This document shows, piece after piece, positions 21,342 through 31,541 of a DNA stretch of 42,898 nt. Location: assembly GCA_002179805.1 (NCBI GenBank), contig NAVB01000340.1, positions 1-42,898 on the forward strand. The letters run 5' to 3'. The notes under the pieces were generated by a model, which did no database searches, had not been told where the DNA came from, and saw only the letters and a program-made list of their open reading frames with translations. The translations under genes and the position numbers were made by a program. Source of the stretch: Acanthamoeba lenticulata. Taxonomy: Eukaryota > Discosea > Longamoebia > Acanthamoebidae. The stretch's first letter is position 1. Each line of letters starts with the position of its first letter.

Positions 21342-21556
21342 GCACATAACAACCATAAAAATATTTAAAATTAATTATTATTATATCATTACCCGTTGGT
21401 GTCAATTGGTACAATCCCAAAAGACGAGGGTTGGAGATGGTAGGTGGTCATTTATTCAACCCACTTATGGAACAACACGACGACACCAGCGACCTCGAGC
21501 GCCTGGGGGATGTTGGTGCTGATGATGATGAGGAAGCTGATCATCATCTCTTGTCA

Positions 21557-24500
21557 TCAGGGCGCCGAGGCGAGGCCGGCAAAGGAGGGCAGCGCCGAGG
21601 CCGGCGGGGCCATGAGCATGCCGCTGCCGGGCGGGCCCATCATCATCATGCCGGGCCCGGGCGCGCCAGCCGGAAAGCCTGGAGGCATCATCTGCGGCGC
21701 GCCACCAGGATGATGCTGTTGTTGATGTTGATGATGGAGAGGAGGAAGCTGGTGCGGGAAGTGGAAGCCACCGCCGCCTTGATGAGAAGGCGGGTGGTGA
21801 GGAGAGCCGCCCATCATGTGGAGGACCGAGGCGTAGAGGTGGTCCTTCTGGACCCGCTGGAGGAAGGCCGCGATGGCGGGCTTGTGCTGCGCGGCGCGCG
21901 ACGGGTTCATCAGCGTCTCCTCGAGCGGCTCGCGCACCTCGGCAAAGACGGCCTCCTTGTGGGCCGGCGACATGTGGAGCGTCAGCAAGAGCAGGAAGTC
22001 CCACACGTGGACCAGGCCCACGAAGATGGAGCCTTCCGGCGCGGGCGGCGCCGCCGGGGCATCGCCGTTCGCGGCCGCAGCCGCGGCCTCGGCAGCCGCG
22101 GCGGCGGCGTTGGCGGCCAGCTGATCGTCCTCGTCGGCGGCGAGCCGGAGGAGAGCGCAGCAATAGCCCGACATGGCCTCCATGAAGCCGGCCAGGGTGT
22201 CCTCCCACATGCTGAGCTCGGCCATCTCGGCCGTACCGTGCTGCGGCGGCGCGGCGCGGAGCTGCGACGTGAGCTGGAAGGCGCGGGTGAGGATGGCGCG
22301 CAGGAGGAGGAGGCCGCTCTTGGCCTTGAAGGCCTCGATCTGCGCGTAGGCGATGAGCATGTGGAGGCACACGGTGAGCGGGGCCAGCTGCAGGCCCGAG
22401 ATGGTCTGCGCCAGCGCAAAGCACATGCGCGCGCTGGTCATCATCTCGTCGGCGGTCTTGGGCAGGGTGACGATGTAGTGCAGGTTGCGGACGAACGCGT
22501 AGACGAGGTAGACCGCCTGGGCCGGGCTCAGCAGCGGCACGGCCCGCGCCAGCAGGCGGCAGCCCTTGGGCACCTGCGCCGCTCGCACCAGCAGCTCGTC
22601 CTCGGGCCTGAGACACGACAATAATAACAATAATAACATTAATAATAATAAATGAGAAACAATACAATAAATAATGTAATAAATAAATAAATAAATAACA
22701 TATTTTAAAAAACGCGTACAAGCTGAAGACGGCCTCGCGGTCGGGGTCGTCGTAGTCAAAGGTCGGGACGTGGTGGGGCGCCATTGGCGGCTGCGTGTGG
22801 ACGTTGAGGAGTCCGAACAGCGCCGCCGCGATGTCGCGCCGCTTGTTCAACAGCCCCATCCTGTCACACCAGAAGGATAAATGAAATTGGTTAATTTAAA
22901 AAGAAACAATTAAATTAAAAATTAAAAATTAAAAATAAATAAAAAGAGGAAGAGAGAAAATACCCAGACTGAGGGTCAACGGCGGCGTTGGCGAGGAGGA
23001 GGTCGATGTCCTCGAGGTCGAGGGCGAGGCCAAAGGCCTGCTCGATTCGCAGGAGCACCGCGTGGTTGTTGCTCCACTCGCTCGCGGGCGCGCCCTCGTC
23101 GTCCCCGGCCTGCCGGCCCGCCTCCTGACCGTCCTGCTGCTGACGCTGCCGCTTGGCCTCTTCCTGCCGGTTGCGTCGGGCGAGCGCCTTCTGGTCGAGG
23201 AAGGCCTCCAGCTGCAGCAGCGGCCGCGGCGACCGCACGCTGTGGTTGGGAATCCGCCCGAGCGCTCCCTTAAACGGATCCACCCCGTCTGCCATGTTGA
23301 AACATTTCATGATTATTATTAAATAACAAAAAATTATTTGCAACAAGCAATTTGTTTTAATTTCAATATTTAAAAAATAGAAATGTGTATTCGAAAAAAA
23401 GAAGAAGAAAAAAGAGAAAACGAACCGGGAAGCTTCTTGACAGGCAGAGGCTGCGTTTCGCACAGCGGTGTGTGCGGCGTCACCGGCCGCTTCCCCTCTG
23501 CACCACACACACACACATGCGCGTCAGCACGCACACGCACACACGCGCACGCGCACACACGCGGGGGGGGGGAGGAGAGAAGAAGAGCCATCGCACGGTT
23601 CTTGGTGAAGAGGAAGGACTGGTAGTAGTAGTCCTCGTTGAAGGGGAGGGGCATGGGCAGGTGAGCCGAGTGGAGGCGGATGATCGTGTTGATGTCAAAC
23701 GCCGACATCCGGTCCCTGTGCTCCGTCCATCGCTGCTTCATCCCGAAACGCGGCTGCTGCTGTTGTCCCCATCATCATCATCATCACCATCATCATCATC
23801 GTCTTCATTGTCAGCATTGAAGGTGATGTTGTTCTCCTGGTGGAGGCGACGGACCTCATCGTACTGCGACGGCGCGCGGAAGCTTTGGTTCCCGTAGTAG
23901 CCCTGGCCCGGGCCCGCCTGCTGCTGATGCTGATGCTGCTGCTGGTGGTGCTGGTGCTGGTGTTGATGCTGGTGGGGCATCATGGCGTGAGGCCGGGCGC
24001 CGACGCCCGCGGGGCCCATCACGGGCGGCTTCATGGGCAGGCCCTGCGGCTGGTGGTGGCCCGGCGGCTGGTTGAGCGGCAGCCACGCGCCCGGGCCGGA
24101 CCCGGACGGACGGCCGCCCGAGGGCTGCTGGTGCTGCTGGTGCTGTGGCATGCCGCCAAAGTAGGCCTGGGGCGGGAGGAGGCCAGGGCCGCCGGCCCCG
24201 GCGAAGCGCGGGTCGAGCCCGGCTCCCGGGCCGGGCATGAGGCCGCCCTGTGCGCGATGGCCGCCCGCCGGGGCGCCGGCCGGGTTGGCCCGCGCGAGGC
24301 TGGCCTCGATCTCCTCGAGCGACATGATGCCCTGCAAGACCCCCCACCAAAGGACGATAAGCACACATACACGAGACTCCAGGCCCGAGGCCACACGTGT
24401 GGAGACGCGCACCGAGACGCGCTTGGCATCGCCGCCGTGGGCCTGGCCGTTGTCGCCATCGTCGTCCTCGTCCCCGTCCTTGCTGAGGCCCGCCCACGCC

Positions 24501-25193
24501 GCGGTTTCGCCCTCCTCGTCGCCCTGCCGCCGGGATGCAGAGGTCAGAGGCCCTGCGGGGGCGGCGAAGCGGGCGGCGCTCAAGTAGCCGTACCAGCGTG
24601 TCATCGCCAAAGGTCTGGTCGTTGTAGCTGTCGGGCTGGCCTTTATGGGTCCCGTTGGAGTCGGCCAGACCCAAGCGCGATACTCGCGACAACACCTCCT
24701 GAATGGAGGATTGAGGCTCGATTAATGAACTGTTGAAGTAGCAGTAATTCGAAAGATCAAGATTGACTGGTTGTACCTCGTCGTCGTTGATGTTGCCACC
24801 ACGCAGATGCTCAAGTGAAGTATTGAAACCAAAGAATGAGCCTTCTGTATCTTGACCCTGGTTAGGGATGTCGACCTCGTCGGCGAGTAAATCATCGTCA
24901 TCTGCATCATCCATCAGGTCGCCCCTAACGGCGAACTTCTGGTGCTCTTGCTCAAGCAAACGCGCCATCTCTTCGTGTCGCTTTTCCCAGTCCTCTGCAG
25001 TGGCAACCAGGGGCGTTTGATGATAAGAAAGACTTCTCGTGCGGTGTGACAACGCTGGGCGCAAGAAGGTGAACGAACCTGGTGGATTTGAATCATTGAA
25101 TGTTTCGTCGTTTGTGGCATCGGCAGTAAAGCTCGGCCGCAGCCTCGCCAATTCGTCGTCAGCAAACCGCTGGCGCAGCGCGTCCTCATCCAT
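21557..25193 (-). CDS. PAT1: PAT1-like decapping activator (topoisomerase II-associated protein PAT1 family)
   Basis: P-body protein that links the Lsm1-7 ring, Dhh1/DDX6 and the decapping enzyme in mRNA decay. Exons: 25193..24594, 24523..24413, 24331..23855, 23753..23597, 23497..23426, 23288..22964, 22860..22720, 22607..21557 (977 aa). Regions: acidic N-terminus with FFGFNTSLEHL; SLEEIEASLARAN; a Gly/Pro/Gln/His-rich disordered stretch (24300-23900); MSAFDINTIIRLHSAHL with NEDYYYQ; LPDGVDPFKGALGRIP with NHSVRSPRPLLQLE, corresponding to the family core; then the helical Pat-C domain (LLARAVPLLSPAQAVYLVYA, LHYIVTLP) and a Met/Gly/Pro-rich tail. Splicing of 23854..23754 is inferred from a phase-0 GAG/GTCCGC donor and CAGCAG acceptor; without it the frame stops. 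Confidence 0.88.
23508..23562. repeat. Alternating CA/CG simple-sequence tract in PAT1 intron
   Basis: Imperfect ACACAC and ACGCAC runs wholly inside intron 4 of the PAT1 gene, followed by a G9 run. Alternating purine-pyrimidine sequence of this kind can adopt Z-DNA. Similar tracts recur in several other introns of the window. Confidence 0.85.
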
Positions 25194-25495
25194 TTTTTCT
25201 TAATTTATGTTGTGATTGTCCCAAGAAATAAAGACTAGCCTTGCGCAGTCTCACGTTGAAGTGCTCACTCGATTACGCTGATGTACACCCGGTGCTGGAC
25301 GTCAAAAATCTCGAGATGTTGTGGCAATAGTTTTCTTCTTTTCTTTCCTTCTGTCGTTTCTGTCTCTTTCTTTCTTTCTTCGATGTTCGCCCAAAGGTTA
25401 TTCAGAGAAGCAGTTCCCACAATGATAGAGTGCAAGCGCAAGGCAAAGTAGCTGACGCAATACCAACAGCACCACACGCACCAGAACGGAAACAG
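25194..25495. promoter_or_regulatory. Divergent intergenic region, PAT1 / TFIIB
   Basis: About 300 bp upstream of both genes. It has a pyrimidine-rich run of TTTC and TTCT units at 25331-25382. No TATA box or RNA gene was recognised. An open frame from a GTG at 25430 joins the TFIIB ATG in frame but has no upstream ATG, so it was not used. Confidence 0.4.
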
Positions 25496-26589
25496 ATGTC
25501 TTCTTGTGTTGAACTTTTGTCAGGTCAGGATGAACAACAATGGACCCCTTGCTGTGACAAGGAGGAAGTGTGTCCTGATTGCCGCACAAGTTACTTTATT
25601 GAGGGTATGATGGAGGAGGGATGTTGATACTATTTCATGTGGGTGTTCACTCTTCCTCCAAGACGTGGCGTCAGGAGACGTGATCTGCACAAGCTGTGGC
25701 CTTGTGCAGCCAGATCGTATCATTGACACACGCTCAGAATGGCGCAACTTTGCTGATGAAGAACACGACCCCAGCCGCGCCAGCCGCGTTGACGACCTCC
25801 TTCCGTCGGGCGGTCTTGGCGCGGCCATTGCAGTCCCCGTCGTGAACGTCACTTCACCGACCTCGGTCGCTCAAACGGCGAAGCTGGCGCAGATCCAGCA
25901 ACGCACACTTAATAGCGCAGCCGACCGTGCGATGGAGCACGGGTTCAGCACTATCAGCGACCTCGTCGAGCTCCTGGGGCTGCCTGCCAAGATCAGGACG
26001 CTTGCCAAGGAGCTCTTTTCCGCCTTTACGGCCAAGCGAGGCCGACGGGTCAGGGGGAAACGGGATGTCCTTGAGGTGGCCATCATCTACATGGCCTGCA
26101 AGCAGGCGGGCGTTGGCCGAACCTTCAAAGAGCTGGGGCGTGACACGCAGCTGGCTGAGCGAGACATTCGTCGCTGCTACAGTGCTCTGCTCAAGCTAAA
26201 GCCCCAGTCGGTAGCTGCCTGCGATCCGGGCCGAACAGCCCCAGCTGATCTCGTGGTGCGTGTGAGTTGTTTTGAGGGTTAAGAGGGAGCAACCCACTCA
26301 TGTGCACATGCAGAGCCGCTTCTGCTCGCGGCTGAACCTGCCGCATGAGGTGGTGACCCTCGCCGCCCACATCGCCGCCAAGGCCGAGCCTCACATGCAG
26401 GGCCGAGCTCCGGCGTCCGTGGCTTCGGCGGCCATTATGATGGCCTCCAAACTGCGAGGCATGCCCAAGAACGCCCGTGATGTTGCTGCTGTCGCGTCCA
26501 TCAGTGAGAGCGCGGTTCGCGCCAATGAGAAGCAACTGCTTCTCCTGCGGGAGGCTGTACTTCCTGCGGACCGACAGTCGGTGAACTGA
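25496..26589 (+). CDS. GTF2B: Transcription initiation factor IIB
   Basis: General RNA polymerase II factor that bridges TBP-bound promoter and polymerase. Exons 25496..25604, 25663..26255, 26314..26589 (325 aa; family about 316). N-terminal zinc ribbon with VCPDC in exon 1 and VICTSCGLV in exon 2; B-reader/linker region IDTRSEWRNFADEEHDPSR and DLLPSGGLG; two cyclin folds, the first with ADRAMEHGFSTISDLVELL and VLEVAIIYMACKQAGVGRTF, the second with RFCSRLNLPHEVVTLA and ASVASAAIMMASKL. It lacks the long C-terminal extension of Brf1, and SEWRNF is the TFIIB form. A 5S rRNA gene lies 157 bp beyond its stop on the opposite strand. Confidence 0.95.
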
Positions 26590-26745
26590 GCATCTACCGT
26601 TATGATCGATGTACTTGGCCGGTGACAACCATCAACGCTTAGGAATAAAGCTGAATTGTATGTAACACTTGCTAGTCGTTGGATGAGGCACTCAAGTAAA
26701 AGGGAAAGGAGGTCGGGAGCGTAGGAGATGAGTAAAAAGGGAGGA

Positions 26746-26863
26746 GGATACGACACGGTGGATTCCCGGGTGGTCGCCCACCCCAGTACTAACACCGCCT
26801 GGCGCAGCTTAACTTCGCTGTTCGGATGGGAAGCGGTGCTTTCTGCGCAGTATGGCCGTATCC
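26746..26863 (-). rRNA. 5S ribosomal RNA
   Basis: 118 nt. Terminal helix GGATACG/CGTATCC pairs perfectly. Conserved 5S blocks are present on the minus strand: CCATCCGAACAGCGAAGTTA (loop B/C region) and the internal control region around AGCTGCGCCAGGCGGTGTTA, then GTACTGGGGTGGGCGACCAC (loop D/E). Downstream on the minus strand a run of five T (AAAAA at 26734..26738 on the plus strand) serves as a Pol III stop. The single copy sits between TFIIB and the kinase gene. Confidence 0.97.
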
Positions 26864-27043
26864 AACAATGAAAGAGTCTAGCATCCTCGCGGCCACGCAG
26901 ATCGAACCACACCGTCTTGCCCTGGACAGCTTTACCGTGAGCGACCTGCTGCACGACTCTGCTCGCCTCTTGGCCGGAGGTATTCTGGTCAGGCACTTTC
27001 GAATATGTTTTGTTAATCTTTTTTTTTCTTGTCGCGGCTGAGC

Positions 27044-29431
27044 TCAAAAGTCCTTGAAGAGCTCGCCGGCCTCGCGGCACTCTTTGTTGTGCTGCGGGTG
27101 CTGGTCCGAGTACCGCGGAAAGTTGTGCGAGTCCCCTGCACGATGTGTGTGTGCGAGCTTCCGTCAGTACGTGCGTGTGTGCGGGTGTTGCGCGCGCGTG
27201 TGTCGTGCCTTCGCCGGTGACGTTGGGGTTGATGGGCGCGCGGAGCTGGCGGCGGTGGAGGGCCTCCCAGTCGATGCCCGCGAACCACGGGTGGGCCATC
27301 ACCTCCTGCATGCCCGCGCGGCCCCCGCCCAGCCGCTGCGTGGCGTCGACCACGAGCAGCCGCGCGATGAGGTCCCGCGCCTCTGGGTCAAAATGGGCCG
27401 GCATCTCCACCTGCGCCGCCACGATCTTCTTGAACATCTCCATCATGTTGGATCCACGGAATGGCGGCGTCCTGTAATCACCATAAAGACAGCAAAATTT
27501 AATATAATTATAAACGTATATAATTAATATAAAAAGGAAACGTATAAATGAAAATAAAAAGAAGTAGAAAAAGCGATACCCGGCGAGCATCTCGTAGATG
27601 AGAACGCCAAGCGACCACCAGTCGACGGCCTTGTCGTGGCCCGTGCCTCGAATGACCTCTGGCGCGATGTAGTCTGGCGTGCCGCACATCGTTCCCGTCC
27701 TGCAGTTTTTTTTTAAATTATTAAATGAATAAATGTCATTTATATTAAAATGTTGTTGTAAAAAGAAAAAGAAATACGATGAAGCGTACTTGTAGGCGAT
27801 GACTTTGGCGAATCCAAAGTCGCAGAGCTTGATGTGGCCGTCGCGGTCGAGCAGCAGATTCTCGGGCTTGAGGTCGCGGTGGCCGATCTGGAGGCCGTGG
27901 AGGTAGCCGATGGCCAGCACGATCTCGGCGGCGTAGAAGCGGCTCGTGTCGTTGGACAGCCGGCCGTGCCGTCGGATGTAGGCAAAGAGCTCTCCGCCCG
28001 AGACGTACTCCATGAGGAAGAACAGGTTGGCGTTGTCCTGGAACGTCGCGTAGAGCTTGACGATGAACGGATGCGCGATGCGGGCCAGGATCGACTTCTC
28101 GTTCTTGACGTGCTCCGTCTGCTTGAGCCGCACGATGGCCTCCTTGCTCAGGATCTTCAGGCAAAAGTACTTGCCGTTCGTCCGCTGCTGGCACAGCCGC
28201 ACCTGCCCAAACGTGCCCGTCCCCAGGGTCTGGTGCAGCACGAAGTACTCGAGCGAAAGCATCGGCTGTTGTTGATGCTGCTGTTGTTGATGTTGTTGTT
28301 GGTGCTGCTGGTGTTGATGGTGGGCGAGGCCATTGGCGCTGGTGGTGGCCACGGTCGTCGTTGTCGACAGCGTCGGGATCGTGTTTGCCTGTGGTGGGCG
28401 GTACGTGGAGAACTGCTGCTGCTGTTGTTGAAGATGATGATGATGAGGGTGAGGGTGTTGGGGCGCCGCCTGGTAGTACTGCTGCTGTTGTTGTTGCTGG
28501 TACGCATGCTGTGGCGGCGAGGCGAGAGGCCCCTTGGCGAAGCCCATTTGCGGCGACCCCGGGTGATGGGGGTAGCCAGCCAGGGCCTGCGCCGACGAGG
28601 CCAGCGTCGCGTGCTGCTGGCCCTGGAACGGCGACCTCCCCAGGGCCTGCTCATCATTGGCACGACATACACAAGAGGCTCAGCGAGACGGCAACAACAG
28701 CAGCAGACAAAGACTCAACGCGTAGACGCACCACGGGCGAAGGACCGGCCGTGACCGTCGTTGTGGTGGGGACGCCTTCCAGGCGCTCGCAAAAGCGAAG
28801 GACGATATCGAGCGCCGTCGAGAGCTGGCTCGAGGCCAGGTCCTCGGGCTCGGCCGCTTCCATGAGCTGCACGCAGAGCCAAGCAGCGGGTCAACACGTC
28901 GGGTGGATGACGGTGGCAATAGACAACAAGAAGATTCATGTAGAGCATGAGAGGGGAGGGGAGTACAGCGACGAGGGCGGTGAGATGGTCGGCGGCCTGC
29001 TGGGACAGCTGCGCCATACGCTCGCGCGAAGCCGAGGCCGCCTGCGACTGGGCTTGGCTGGCCTGCTGGTAGCGGGCGCCCCAGCCCAGGCCCATGCCCA
29101 GGCCCAGACCACCGCCCCCCGAGTTGTAGGGCGACGTCGTGGTGGTCTGGGTCGAGGAAGATGCCCCCTCTGTGCGCATTCGCTTGTGCTGTGGTTCAGC
29201 AGATTCAAAATTGGGTGGTAATGTCGAAGATGACGAAGCACTGCTCGAGTCCCCGACGCTATGGGAAGAAAGTGTCGTAGGTGGCGTGGCAGAGGCCCCA
29301 TCTGATTCGACTGAGGGTAACGCGATGATGTCTACCTCACCCTCGCGAGGCGAAGTAGTGCACCCAGGCCGCTTCTTCGATTCAGGCACAGCAGGCGGTT
29401 CTACTGCATCTTGTGGTTGCTCACCGTCCAT
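27044..29431 (-). CDS. AGC protein kinase, PKA catalytic subunit-like with long N-terminus
   Basis: Ser/Thr kinase, probably cAMP-dependent. Exons: 29431..28967, 28866..28732, 28646..27790, 27699..27580, 27471..27209, 27135..27044 (643 aa; Dictyostelium PkaC is similarly long). N-terminus 1-330 is Ser/Thr- and Gly-rich with a helical patch (SSQLSTALDIVLRFCERLEG), then Gln/His repeats. Kinase about 334-600: GTGTFGQVRL, CLKILSK, HRDLKPENLLL, DFGFAK, TMCGTPDYIAPE with the activation-loop Thr. The C-tail has GEGDSHNFPRY and ends ELFKDF, a phenylalanine-terminated hydrophobic motif without a phosphosite, the PKA pattern. Intron 5 has a GC donor (AAG/GCACGA); the tail frame requires it. PKG and PKB are less likely given the tail and absence of cyclic-nucleotide or PH domains. 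Confidence 0.92.
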
Positions 29432-29770
29432 TTCCACTCACGGAAGCCCAGAATCGACTCCTGCACTGCAGTCACGACCTCGCACGCTGCCTTAGGTCAT
29501 CGGTCGCTCCGCAGTGGCCTGTCAGGCTGCAGCCGTCTGCTTGCGTGAAACGAGCTTGCAACAGCTGACGTCACCCAGCTAAATGAAACAACCCCTCATA
29601 GCCCTTCAACTCCTATCGTTAGCCTCGACTGAGTCTCACGTGGTGGTCCTTAGTTCATGGCCACGAGCCTGAAACATGAAAAACCCAAGCTGCAGCCGGA
29701 CTTGATGGCACAAGCCTGCGTTATCTGGCAGTTAAAAATAAATAAATAAATCAATAATATTATTTCTAAA
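29432..29770. promoter_or_regulatory. Divergent intergenic region, PKA-like kinase / ARMT1-like gene
   Basis: 339 bp upstream of both genes. It contains a perfect CRE palindrome TGACGTCA at 29566..29573 and a CACGTG box near 29638. Close to the plus-strand start the sequence turns A/T-rich (29736-29770). No RNA gene recognised. Function of the motifs is inference. Confidence 0.4.
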
Positions 29771-31443
29771 ATGGACGCGGAGCTCATCGACGTGCGGGAC
29801 AAGTCGTCCTGGGGTTATCTCACCCTCAAGAAGCGTTTGCCACAGTACGTGGAAGATGTCATTCGCGATGGCGCCGGACATATTTCAGAGCAAGCGATTG
29901 CCAACCTGCGCAAATTGAAGGATGAAATCGAAAGTGCCGGGTACTCAATGCTCCTTCTCTTTCGTGCAGCCTTCTTCACAACTGAACTGGACACGATCTC
30001 TTTCATCACAGTGTTATACAACCCATCCAAGCCAGCAGCGATGAGGAGCTACGAACGTGCGAAGACGTGGGTACGACCTCTCATCTTGGCTCCCATAAAT
30101 CCTGCTCTTGTGGCTAATACACACGCCAGACGATTGGAAGGACTACATGAAGGAGCACGAGGGCAAGCGCTGGGACGAACTGCCGTTCTACTGGCTCGAG
30201 GCCTATTACTACCGGTGCAAACTCGCCACCACGCCACGGAACGCAACGATCGTCGTCATCATCGATGACTTGGCTCGCTCACATGACCCAACGTTCTCGT
30301 TGTGCATGTTGTCGTGGGTCGAGGACAGGCGCTTGCTGCAGGAGAGCCACTACTTTGTAAACCGCTACGACCCGTTCTCGCGGACCAAGCTCGACGGCAT
30401 CGCCGAGTCACTTCACGTCATGAAGAGCATCGCCTTTGCCCTCCTCGACGTCCTCCACCGAGCCGACGAAGAGGCGGGCCAGGGCGTGGAGGAGGAGGCC
30501 GTCGAGCTCTTCCTCCTGCGGTCCCTCTGGGGCAACAAGGCCGATCTCTCGCTCTTCTCCGTCTCTGAGGACCCGCTCGCTCTCGTCCACCAGAAGCTCA
30601 GCGGTCAGGGCCAAGGCCAGGGCCAGGGCCAGGGCCAAGCGACCGACGAGCTCCAGTACCTGATCGTCGACGAGTCGCCCCAAGTGCTGCGCCACCTGCT
30701 GCAGCTCAAGGGCAGCGCCGGCGGGACGGCGCGGGTGGACATCATCCTCGACAACAGCGGTCTCGAGCTCTTTAGCGACCTGTGCTTTGCCCACAGCCTC
30801 ACCGCGCTCCTCGGTGTCGACGTCCACCTCCACACCAAGGTCCGCCAGTCGACCCTCCTTCCTCCCCTCTTCCCCCCCCCAAGTCCTTGGCGCTGACGTC
30901 AGCCTGTGCTGGGATGACGTGGCACGGCCTGTGCAGAGGGACCCCATGTTTGTGTCCGACGCCATGCCCAAGGACGTCTACCAGCTCATCGAGGCGCTCG
31001 AGGCCGAGGCCCAGGCCAAGCCGGAGGCGCCCCGCGCGGCCGACTTGGCCCGCCTCGCGCGGCAGTGGCGTGACTTTCTCGAGGCCGGCCGCTGGCGGCT
31101 GCGCCCCCACAAGTTCTGGAACTCGGCCCTCTTCTTTGACCAGCTGGCCGCCCGCAGCCCCGAACTCGAGGCCGACCTGCGCACGGGCTGCCGTGTGGCC
31201 TTTGTCAAGGGCGACGCCAACTACCGGCGGCTGGTGGGCGACCGCCTCTACGCCCACACGACCCCGTTCGCCGCGCTGGCCGGCCACTTCCCGGTGCCCG
31301 TCGTCGCCCTCCGGGTGCTCAAGTCCGAGGTCGTCGTGGGCCTGGCGGCCGGCCAGGACGAGGCCGTGGCCCGGCGCGACGGGCAGTGGCTGGTCGACGG
31401 CAAGTGGGCCACTATCCAGTTCGCCACGCCAACACAACTTTAA
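29771..31443 (+). CDS. ARMT1: ARMT1-like DUF89 metal-dependent damage-control phosphatase / carboxyl methyltransferase family
   Basis: DUF89 family; members dephosphorylate damaged or excess sugar phosphates, and human ARMT1 has also been described as a protein carboxyl methyltransferase. Exons: 29771..29940, 30012..30070, 30130..30214, 30329..30839, 30937..31443 (443 aa; human ARMT1 about 441). N-terminus WGYLTLKKRLPQYVEDVIRD; WLEAYYYRR; DPFSRTKLDGI; LWGNKADLSLF; metal site ILDNSGLELFSDL and FVSDAMPKD; VAFVKGDANYRRLVGDR near the C-terminus. A Gly-Gln dipeptide repeat (30602-30640) interrupts a loop, and the spacer EALEAEAQAKPEAPRAADLA is unusually Ala-rich. Intron 4 splicing to AGGGACCC is supported by the FVSD alignment. 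Confidence 0.9.
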
Positions 31444-31541
31444 CTTTTTGTTTTATTTATTAACAAGAATTTGAAGAATAATATTTTTTTAAAAAAGAAA
31501 AAAGACACTGGTGAGCCGTGGCGACGAGAGCGGACAACAAG

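Noticed and set aside
21431..24736. Long plus-strand open frames (21431..22624 and 23840..24736) opposite PAT1
   Set aside because: Composition is that of antisense to GC-rich codons (Arg/His/Gly/Glu mixtures); no motif, and PAT1 on the minus strand explains the region.
27834..29221. Plus-strand frames of about 300 codons opposite the PKA-like kinase
   Set aside because: Antisense shadow of the kinase and of its Gln/His repeats, which read as Leu/Met runs on the other strand.
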